Positions 7,048-11,953 of a stretch of 11,953 nt of DNA are shown in pieces. The notes under the pieces are model-generated. The model ran no database searches and had not been told where the DNA came from. It saw nothing but the letters and a program-made list of their open reading frames with translations. The position numbers and the translations under genes were made by a program. The DNA is from Chloroflexi bacterium RBG_16_51_16 (GTDB taxonomy: Bacteria; Chloroflexota; Anaerolineae; Anaerolineales; Villigracilaceae). The stretch's first letter is position 1. Every line of letters starts with the position of its first letter. The stretch covers positions 1 through 11,953 of the forward strand of contig MGNL01000116.1 of NCBI GenBank assembly GCA_001796785.1. Direction: 5' to 3'.

Positions 7048-7057
7048 TGTATTTTTT
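6995..7057 (+). terminator. Probable terminator of the thrC-kinase-MBL operon
   Basis: The inverted repeat at 6995-7047 is followed by TGTA and six T (7052-7057), 21 bases after the MBL stop. The strong stem plus T-tract would end the upstream operon. If so, the T-tract lies inside the leader of the nucleotidyltransferase gene, which then needs its own promoter between about 7058 and 7102; none is clearly visible. Confidence 0.6.
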
Positions 7058-7102
7058 GCCCTAGTTGCAAAGATTGCCAGTGTTTTATCCGGACTACCCG
7101 AT

Positions 7103-7510
7103 TTGCCTACCAGCGAAAATATCAAAGATTTTATCAAGACTGTGAAACGATGGGCAGCCTCAAAAATCGACATCCACGCGGTTGCCCTGGTCGGCTCGTA
7201 TGCCAGAGGCGCGGCCGCGCTCAAATCGGACATCGATCTCGTCATAATAATGGACGATCCCCGCAGTTATCTTGAGAACACGGACTGGCTGCAGAACTTT
7301 GGTATGCCCGAAAAACAGGAATTGGAGGATTATGGACTGGTTACCTCCCTGCGAGCCTGGTTCCACGATGGTAAGGAAGTCGAATTTGGCTTGACGACAC
7401 CAGTATGGATCAGTTCACCGCTCGATGAAGGCACACGGAAAACGATACGGGATGGGATGCAGGTACTCTTTGAACGGGAACCCACACTCAGCCCTCTTCT
7501 GTCAATATAA
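7103..7510 (+). CDS. Small nucleotidyltransferase-fold protein (MNT/Pol beta type)
   Basis: A 135-aa protein with the Pol-beta-type nucleotidyltransferase signature: GSYARG at 31-36, then SDIDL at 42-46 with the two metal-binding Asp D43 and D45, and a likely third acidic residue E94 in KEVEFGL. Such proteins transfer NMP groups to proteins, RNA or small molecules; the stand-alone minimal forms often act with a HEPN partner, but none is encoded next to it. The start is TTG at 7103, the only plausible start codon before the conserved core; no ATG in frame precedes GSYARG and the Shine-Dalgarno is poor. The frame is open back to 7034, so a rarer start further up cannot be excluded. It lies between a terminator and the asparaginase gene, 22 bases from the latter. 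The target is unknown. Confidence 0.8.
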   Translation: MPTSENIKDFIKTVKRWAASKIDIHAVALVGSYARGAAALKSDIDLVIIMDDPRSYLENTDWLQNFGMPEKQELEDYGLVTSLRAWFHDGKEVEFGLTTPVWISSPLDEGTRKTIRDGMQVLFEREPTLSPLLSI

Positions 7511-7532
7511 AATTCTACCTACACCAATAATT

Positions 7533-8609
7533 ATGAACCCTCTACCCCTATTCGAACTCACCCGCGGACGCGTGGTCGAATCGATCCACTACGGCAGCCT
7601 CGCGGTCGTAGACAGCCACGGCAGGCTGCTTGCCTCTTATGGCGACCCTTACCAGGTCGCCTTTTTACGTTCTTCAGGGAAACCTTTCCAGGCGCTGCCC
7701 TTTGTTGAGCGAGGCGGCGTGGAGCATTACGGCCTAACCACGCGCGAACTCGCCCTGACGTGCGCATCTCACGAGGGTTCAGATGAGCACGTCAAAGTCG
7801 CCGAAAGCATCCAGGCTAAGGCCGGATTGAAGGAGAGCGACCTGCAGTGTGGAGTTCACCGCCCGGGTGATCCCGAGGCTTATCAGGCTATGATCATTAA
7901 GGGGAAGCAACCCTCACCCAACCGGAACAACTGCTCGGGCAAACACTCCGCCATGCTGGCCTGCGCGAAAATGCGCGGGCTGCCACTGGAAAGCTACCTG
8001 CAAATCGAGCATCCCATCCAGCAGGAGATTCTGTCAGGTTTTGCTGAAATGAGTGAAGTGCCCATTGAAAAAGTGGAGCTTGGAATTGACGGCTGCAGTG
8101 CGCCGAACTTCGCAGTGCCGCTGTATAACGCTGCGCTGGCATTCGCGCGTTTGTGCGATCCGGGCAGCCAGTCCGAAACGCGAGCAGGTGCCTGCCGCAA
8201 GATCACCATGGCTATGACGTCGCATCCCGAAATGATCAGCGGATATAAAGAATTCGACTGCCGCCTCATGCAGACCGGCGTTGGAAAGATCGTTTGTAAA
8301 CGCGGCGCCGAAGGCTACCAGGCGATCGGCTTGATGCCAGGCGCTCTGGGACCGGATTCACCCGGTGTGGGCATCACCTTCAAGATCTCGGATGGCGACC
8401 TGACCTTCCGCACGCTCAACATCGATCCCCTCAACCGTGTTCGTCCGGCGGTGTCGTTGGAGATCCTGAGCCAATTGGGTGTACTAAGCGAGGTTCAGAA
8501 GAATGAATTGATAGAATTTGGACCAGTCCTGCCGCTCAAAAATCATCGCGGCATCGTAACCGGGGAGTCGCGTCCTGTCTTCATGCTGGAGAGAGTGGAT
8601 TCGCTTTAA
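7533..8609 (+). CDS. L-asparaginase, PF06089 (Rhizobium etli ReAV-like) class
   Basis: Predicted to hydrolyse asparagine to aspartate and ammonia (EC 3.5.1.1) by a class unrelated to the E. coli types. The 358-aa length is typical. The residues known from the Rhizobium enzyme line up with an offset of about one: S47 and K50 in RSSGKPFQALP, S79 in CASHEG, C134 and K137 in NNCSGKHSAML, C188 in IDGCSAPNFAVPL, and a later Lys (K256) before RGAEG. These form two Ser-Lys pairs and the Cys/Lys zinc site, so activity is expected. No signal peptide is seen; it is cytoplasmic. ATG 7533 is used because the family start (LFELTRGRVVESIHYGS) follows directly; a longer reading from 7425 would overlap the previous gene. 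No clear promoter or Shine-Dalgarno is visible upstream. It may be transcribed with the nucleotidyltransferase gene. Confidence 0.92.
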   Translation: MNPLPLFELTRGRVVESIHYGSLAVVDSHGRLLASYGDPYQVAFLRSSGKPFQALPFVERGGVEHYGLTTRELALTCASHEGSDEHVKVAESIQAKAGLKESDLQCGVHRPGDPEAYQAMIIKGKQPSPNRNNCSGKHSAMLACAKMRGLPLESYLQIEHPIQQEILSGFAEMSEVPIEKVELGIDGCSAPNFAVPLYNAALAFARLCDPGSQSETRAGACRKITMAMTSHPEMISGYKEFDCRLMQTGVGKIVCKRGAEGYQAIGLMPGALGPDSPGVGITFKISDGDLTFRTLNIDPLNRVRPAVSLEILSQLGVLSEVQKNELIEFGPVLPLKNHRGIVTGESRPVFMLERVDSL

Positions 8610-8762
8610 TCAGGCTACGTTATAAAATCTGCCTGCTCATTCTGATCAACTGCTAGGCTACCGTCACCCAAACCGTGGTCAGGGTTATCATTCGGTCCGG
8701 CGACGAATCCGTCCAGGGATTCGGTATCCTTGGAAACGACTTATCTCATAGGACGTCCTAGA

Positions 8763-9263
8763 TTACTTAACCAGTAATTTCTCGAGGATCTCATCGAGGC
8801 GTTCGTAGCTGTCGGTCGTTCCGCTCTCCATGCCCGCCTCGACCATCCCGTCCCGATCGGCGATCGATTGATAGACGGACTGACTGACGATGCGGGTGCG
8901 TCCGCCGGGCAGTTCTTCGAACCGGTTCGTCTCGAGCACCACATGGCCTGAGTCAGGCAGCCCTTCGAACTCGAAGGTGCAGATGATGCGCTCGGGAGCG
9001 AGCACCTCGTGGTTGACGCCGTGGGAGCCGTATTCGTTGCCGTCGGGATCCCGCTGGACAAAACGCCAGCGTCCGCCGCTAACGGGTTCAAACATTTCAA
9101 GGGTCGTTGTAAAGCCGTGCGGCCCGAGCCACTGCACGTACAGATCCGGATCCGTAAAAGCCTTGAAGACGAGCTCGCGAGGCGCATCAAACTCGCGGGT
9201 GATGAACAGTTCCTGTTTCCCGGGTTCGACGCTGAAGGTTGTGGGATTCTTTTTTGATGCCAT
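8763..9263 (-). CDS. AHSA1/SRPBCC-domain protein
   Basis: A 166-aa protein of the helix-grip (START-like) fold. The typical entry ITREFDAPRELVFKAFTDPDLYVQWLGP is split across residues 21-48; then come SGGRWRF and DPDGNEYGSHGVNHEVLAPERI (about 62-93) and a long C-terminal helix (about 137-165). The fold makes a deep hydrophobic pocket for a small ligand; the name comes from the Hsp90 activator Aha1, but bacterial members are mostly of unknown ligand. The gene follows an ArsR-type regulator by one base, with AAAGGAG inside the regulator's last codons, so the two are one operon. This pairing is widespread in bacteria, and the SRPBCC protein is often thought to handle or sense what the regulator responds to. 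Its last residues repeat a peptide found in the regulator. Confidence 0.9.
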   Translation of the reverse strand: MASKKNPTTFSVEPGKQELFITREFDAPRELVFKAFTDPDLYVQWLGPHGFTTTLEMFEPVSGGRWRFVQRDPDGNEYGSHGVNHEVLAPERIICTFEFEGLPDSGHVVLETNRFEELPGGRTRIVSQSVYQSIADRDGMVEAGMESGTTDSYERLDEILEKLLVK

Positions 9264-9264
9264 G

Positions 9265-9600
9265 TCATTTCTCCTTTTTTTTGAGTATTTCTAAGACTTC
9301 GTCGAGGCGTTCGTAACTCTCGCTCCAATATTTTTCAAAAGGCGTGACCCATTCATGGATGGGCTTGAGTTTTTCCATGTTGACCCGGTAGAGCCGCTGG
9401 CGGCCCTGGCGGTGTTCTTTGACCAGCTCAACCTTTTTCAATACACCCAGGTGTTTGGAAACCATGGGCTGCGGCCAATCGAGCAGTACCACTAATTCGT
9501 TCACCGACCGTTCCGTCGAGCCCATCACTTCGAGGATCATCCTTCGTTTGGGTTCGGCCACCGCGTTGAAGGGATCGTGCGTGGTCGGTCGGCGAGCCAT
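9265..9600 (-). CDS. ArsR-type winged helix regulator
   Basis: A 111-aa transcription factor. The winged helix covers about 9-75: DPFNAVAEPKRRMILEVM, helix-turn-helix at about 31-57 with recognition helix around PQPMVSKHLGVLKK, and the wing LVKEHRQGRQRLYRV (59-73). The metal-binding CxC of the classical ArsR/SmtB sensors is absent and there is no cysteine at all, so it does not sense metals through thiols. It is of the kind regularly found before AHSA1/SRPBCC genes. The promoter shows a 20-bp palindrome between the -35 and -10 boxes, which points to self-repression. ATG 9600 lies six bases after TATAAT with no Shine-Dalgarno, suggesting a leaderless mRNA. The C-terminal helix carries SYERLDEVLEIL (95-106). 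Confidence 0.92.
   Translation of the reverse strand: MARRPTTHDPFNAVAEPKRRMILEVMGSTERSVNELVVLLDWPQPMVSKHLGVLKKVELVKEHRQGRQRLYRVNMEKLKPIHEWVTPFEKYWSESYERLDEVLEILKKKEK
9271..9277 (-). promoter_or_regulatory. Ribosome binding site of the SRPBCC gene inside arsR
   Basis: On the minus strand AAAGGAG, placed in the final codons of the regulator gene, ends seven bases before ATG 9263. It supports this start and separate efficient translation of the second gene from a shared mRNA. Confidence 0.7.
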
Positions 9601-9606
9601 GTCGTC

Positions 9607-9634
9607 ATTATATACCCATATGGGAATATGTCAA
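9607..9634 (-). promoter_or_regulatory. Promoter of the arsR-SRPBCC operon
   Basis: On the minus strand a perfect TTGACA (9629-9634) and a perfect TATAAT (9607-9612) are 16 bases apart. This is the best sigma-70-type promoter in the window. Six bases separate TATAAT from the ATG, so transcription should start at or beside the start codon. Confidence 0.88.
9610..9629. promoter_or_regulatory. Probable ArsR-family operator
   Basis: ATATACCCATATGGGAATAT is a 20-bp palindrome with a single mismatched pair; its core CCCATATGGG is perfect. It fills the spacer and touches both promoter boxes, so a dimeric regulator bound here would block RNA polymerase. It lies 10 bases before the regulator gene, which makes self-repression the natural reading. 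Confidence 0.78.
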
Positions 9635-9709
9635 GGGTAGGTTATTACCTGGCTTTGCAGGAAAGGATAGACGAACGGCCAAAGTAAGAAGCACAGCCGT
9701 TAGAATAAC

Positions 9710-10420
9710 GTGAATGCAAAAAAATCCCAAAGGGTCTTGGATGTAATCATGAACCTTGCCCGCCGCGCCTTAAAAGTTAACCAAACCTTGCTGGAAGCCT
9801 TCGGCCAACCGACCTGGCGTGAACCGCTGCCACCGGTGGACGAGCTGGTTTCCACGATCCTCTCGCAGAACACAAACGACCTCAACCGCGACCGCGCCTT
9901 CAATAACCTCAGGTCAAAATTCCCGGGCTGGGAAGCGGTGCGGGATGCCAGGAAAACTGCGGTTATCAAAGCCATCAGCGTGGCGGGTCTGGCGAACCAG
10001 AAGGGACCGCGCATCCAACAGGTCCTGCGCTCGATCACGGAAGAACGCGGCTCGCTGGATTTGAATTTTTTAGCCGATTTACCACTGGATGAGGCGCGGG
10101 CCTGGTTGATGCGTTTCAAGGGCGTCGGGCCGAAGACGGCCGCTATTGTCCTGCAGTTTTCCCTCGACCGACCGGCATTCCCGGTGGATACCCACATCTA
10201 CCGGGTGACCGGGCGCATTGGCTTGCGGCCAGCGAAGATGTCGGTCGAGAAAGCGCACGCACACCTGGAATCCTTATTGCCTCCCGAAAGCTACTACGCC
10301 GCGCATCTGAACCTGATCCGCCTTGGTCGGGAGGTTTGCCAGGCGCGCAAGCCGCGTTGCTACACATGCCCTGTCGTCCGGCTATGTAATTACAAACCAA
10401 AAACGAAAATAACGAACTGA
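9710..10420 (+). CDS. nth: Endonuclease III-type DNA glycosylase/AP lyase
   Basis: Base-excision repair enzyme that removes oxidised pyrimidines and cuts the abasic strand. Seen: helix-hairpin-helix FKGVGPKTAAIVL (136-148) with catalytic Lys K142, catalytic Asp D160 in FPVDTHIYRVTGRIGL, and the C-terminal iron-sulfur loop C210-x6-C217-x2-C220-x5-C226, which fits a 4Fe-4S cluster. The STILSQNTND entry (48-57) is also typical. Length 236 aa from GTG 9710, or 223 aa from ATG 9749; E. coli Nth is 211 aa. The GTG has no Shine-Dalgarno and lies only three bases after a TAGAAT box, so the internal ATG could be the real start. It diverges from the arsR operon and is followed after one base by the YbaK-like gene. 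Confidence 0.92.
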   Translation: MNAKKSQRVLDVIMNLARRALKVNQTLLEAFGQPTWREPLPPVDELVSTILSQNTNDLNRDRAFNNLRSKFPGWEAVRDARKTAVIKAISVAGLANQKGPRIQQVLRSITEERGSLDLNFLADLPLDEARAWLMRFKGVGPKTAAIVLQFSLDRPAFPVDTHIYRVTGRIGLRPAKMSVEKAHAHLESLLPPESYYAAHLNLIRLGREVCQARKPRCYTCPVVRLCNYKPKTKITN

Positions 10421-10421
10421 T

Positions 10422-10889
10422 ATGGAACAACCCCCTGCCAGCCTCGCCCTCGAAAAACTAGGTATACCTCATAGGGTCTTTTATCATCAAGGCCAGGTGA
10501 CCTCACTTGATCAAGCTGCGCGGGAACGAAACCAAATCCCGGAGCAGGTTGTACGCAGCATCCTGTTCCGGCTGGGGAAGGACGATTACCTGATGGTGCT
10601 GGTAGCTGGTCCGATTCAGATACCATGGAAAGCCCTGCGTACGTACATCGGGCAGTCGCGTCTGACGCTTGCCAGCGAAGAAGAAGTCCTGGCTGCGACC
10701 GGATTCCGGATCGGGACAGTGAGTCCCTTCGGTTTACCGCGTCCGATTAGAGTCATCCTGGAGGCAGGCGTGCTGAAACAACTCGAGATCTCGATCGGAT
10801 CGGGGTTGCCAAATACCGGCGTAATCATGAAAAATGCAGACCTGCAGGCTGCAATGGGTGAGGTCGAAGTAGTAAGCCTGGTCGAATAA
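10422..10889 (+). CDS. YbaK/ProX-family aminoacyl-tRNA deacylase-like protein
   Basis: A 155-aa single-domain protein of the family that clears mischarged tRNA, such as Cys or Ala on tRNA-Pro. Family marks: the N-terminal segment LEKLGIPHRVFYH, the strand VVRSILFRLGKDDYLMVLVAG (43-63), LASEEEVLAATGFRIGTVSPFGLPRPIRVILE split across 83-114, and GSGLPNTGVIMKNADLQAAM near the end. The Lys that is nearly invariant in the active site (VVKTL in relatives) reads R45 here, so specificity or activity may be altered. No Shine-Dalgarno is seen; the ATG lies one base after the endonuclease stop, so translation is probably coupled. Pairing with a DNA repair gene seems to be chance operon membership. Confidence 0.88.
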   Translation: MEQPPASLALEKLGIPHRVFYHQGQVTSLDQAARERNQIPEQVVRSILFRLGKDDYLMVLVAGPIQIPWKALRTYIGQSRLTLASEEEVLAATGFRIGTVSPFGLPRPIRVILEAGVLKQLEISIGSGLPNTGVIMKNADLQAAMGEVEVVSLVE

Positions 10890-10951
10890 AACCTGCTGCC
10901 GCGAACAAGCAACTCATACACCAGGTGCGGGGTTTTAGAGGTACACTCGCA

Positions 10952-10978
10952 ATGAATTCTTCCCACCTGTTGTTGTAG
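10952..10978 (+). CDS. Possible eight-residue leader peptide before the squalene-synthase-like gene
   Basis: ATG at 10952 opens a short frame, MNSSHLLL, ending in TAG at 10976-10978. It overlaps the left arm of the hairpin described at 10962-11017. The three consecutive leucine codons and the position recall attenuation leaders, but there is no Shine-Dalgarno and frames this short arise easily by chance. Confidence 0.15.
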   Translation: MNSSHLLL

Positions 10979-11017
10979 GAATAAGTCAATAGTGTTAACG
11001 TTGGTGGGCTTTTTTTT
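10962..11017 (+). promoter_or_regulatory. Hairpin plus T8 run abutting the start codon: terminator or leader switch
   Basis: CCCACC (10962-10967) pairs with GGTGGG (11003-11008) around a 35-base loop, with three more pairs (GTT/AAC) possible after a small internal bulge. One C and eight T (11010-11017) follow, and the ATG starts at 11018. GGTGGG is also the only Shine-Dalgarno-like sequence for that ATG, so the fold would hide it. It may be the plain end of the nth-ybaK transcript or a regulated element for the downstream gene. Confidence 0.45.
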
Positions 11018-11953
11018 ATGGGAGCGCCGTTTGTGGTCAGCCTGAGGGATCTCCTCCGTTCTGCCAGCCGCACCTTTGCTATCGGGATCGAGCGGCTACC
11101 AGGTGTACTTGGGGAAGCCGCCATGGTGGCTTACCTGCTTTTACGCGTCTCGGATTACCTCGAGGACGCTCCTGACCTTCCGGTCGACCAAAAGATCCGC
11201 CTGCTCGAGCTGTGGGTGAAAATATTAAACCGTGATGTCCCGGTTAAGGAATTGACCAACGAACTGGAGGCTGTGGATACATCCAATCCGGATGCGGTGG
11301 TCGCCCAGCATGCCGCCCACCTGCTTTCACGCCTGGATACTTTCCCGGCGGAAGTGCAGGAGATCATCCGCAGCCACGTAGTCGACAGCACGCTCGGAAT
11401 GCGGCGCTGGGTGGAGCGTGGTCCGCAGGTCAACGACGAAAACGACCTGGACGACTACATGTTCGAGGTGGCCGGCCGGGTGGGCTACCTGGTCATGCAG
11501 CTGTATGCCTGGTATTCAATCGAGATCCGCCGCAAGCAGGACCAGCTCATGCCGCTGGCACGCGAATTCGGACTCGGGCTGCAAACCGTGAATGTCATCC
11601 GCGGGCTGCGGGAGGACTACGAACGCGGCTGGATGTACATCCCGCGCAAGTTCCTGGCCACGCTTAACCTCTCACCGCAGCAGTTCTTCCAACCGGAATA
11701 CCGGGTGGAAGCCCTCAAAGTGTTGGATCTGCTGGTCGACAAGGCCGAACGCCATCTCAGGTATGCGCTCAACCTGGTTGAGGCACTCCCGCCCTGGCAG
11801 CACAACCTGCGTCTTGCCTGCATCTTCCCGCTCATGTTTGCCATTCGCACCCTGACCATCAGCCGGCAGAACGCCCAAGTGCTCGAATTCGAAGCCAAGA
11901 TCTCCCGCGAGGAGGTCAGCCGGATCGTTAAAGACGCCACATTCTGGGGGTGG
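11018..11953 (+). CDS. Squalene/phytoene synthase-family protein, 3' end beyond the window
   Basis: The frame is open from ATG 11018 to the right edge (312 codons, no stop). The fold is the all-helical head-to-head prenyl transferase that joins two C15 or C20 diphosphates to squalene or phytoene. Seen: SRTFA at 17-21, first Asp-rich motif D46-YL-E49-D50 in LLLRVSDYLEDAPDLP, the YMFEVAGRVGYLV helix (147-159), and the second motif region GLGLQTVNVIRGLREDYERG (185-204) followed by WMYIPR. Relatives have NxxRDxxED...GRxYxP; here the first Asp is G196 and the Arg of GR is W205, while N192, R195, E199 and D200 remain. The N-terminal layout and YLED resemble squalene synthase more than phytoene synthase. 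The end EAKISREEVSRIVKDATFWGW resembles the last conserved block, so little is probably missing. An in-frame TAA at 10982 limits upstream extension. Product uncertain. Confidence 0.82.
   Translation, partial: MGAPFVVSLRDLLRSASRTFAIGIERLPGVLGEAAMVAYLLLRVSDYLEDAPDLPVDQKIRLLELWVKILNRDVPVKELTNELEAVDTSNPDAVVAQHAAHLLSRLDTFPAEVQEIIRSHVVDSTLGMRRWVERGPQVNDENDLDDYMFEVAGRVGYLVMQLYAWYSIEIRRKQDQLMPLAREFGLGLQTVNVIRGLREDYERGWMYIPRKFLATLNLSPQQFFQPEYRVEALKVLDLLVDKAERHLRYALNLVEALPPWQHNLRLACIFPLMFAIRTLTISRQNAQVLEFEAKISREEVSRIVKDATFWGW

Noticed and set aside
8749..8760. Perfect 12-bp palindrome TAGGACGTCCTA just after the SRPBCC gene
   Set aside because: It is short, has no T-tract on either side and lies between convergent gene ends, so neither an operator nor a terminator can be argued.
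8610..8762. Gap between convergent asparaginase and SRPBCC genes, with a 7-bp hairpin at 8704-8723
   Set aside because: The hairpin has no T-tract in either direction and no gene or RNA family is recognised; a weak terminator cannot be excluded but is not supported.

Overview
The window is a compact stretch of bacterial chromosome with moderately high GC. It carries twelve complete protein genes and two that run off the ends, and it shows no tRNA, rRNA, CRISPR array, transposase or phage gene. The gene mix suggests an environmental Chloroflexota (Anaerolineae-like) bacterium: a small RRM protein with a Gly/Arg tail, a PF06089-type asparaginase, a soluble GAF-GAF-PAS histidine kinase, a squalene/phytoene synthase relative and an isolated crotonase. 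This placement is inferred from gene content and style, not from a marker gene.

Layout. Positions 1-1384 (minus): an enoyl-CoA hydratase followed by an AAC(3)-family acetyltransferase that leaves the window on the left. Positions 1385-1700: a long non-coding divergent region with two palindromes. Positions 1701-2033 (plus): an RRM RNA-binding protein. Positions 2060-2096: a hairpin terminator whose T-tract faces the minus strand. Positions 2122-2793 (minus): a HAD phosphatase, facing a plus-strand operon with only 31 bp between start codons. That operon (2825-6973) is threonine synthase, soluble histidine kinase and degenerate metallo-beta-lactamase-fold protein, with junctions of one base. 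It ends in a large inverted repeat (6995-7047) plus T-tract. Then come a small nucleotidyltransferase-fold protein (7103-7510, TTG start) and an asparaginase (7533-8609). Positions 8763-9600 (minus): an ArsR-type regulator and AHSA1/SRPBCC gene pair with a clear self-overlapping promoter/operator. Positions 9710-10889 (plus): endonuclease III and a YbaK-like deacylase. Positions 11018-end (plus): a squalene/phytoene-synthase-family protein, preceded by a hairpin plus eight-T run that touches its start codon.

Most interesting points. (1) The histidine kinase is coupled to an MBL-fold protein that has lost four of the seven usual metal ligands. (2) The squalene-synthase-like protein has two substitutions in its second diphosphate/metal motif (RD to RG and GR to GW). 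(3) The same gene has a possible RNA switch at its start codon. (4) TANNNT boxes lie exactly six bases before the start codons of arsR and the HAD gene, as expected for leaderless mRNAs. (5) The ArsR and SRPBCC proteins, which have different folds, end in nearly the same 12-residue peptide. No complete undescribed system (defence, mobile or secretion) can be demonstrated; the kinase/degenerate-MBL pair is the best candidate for unknown biology.
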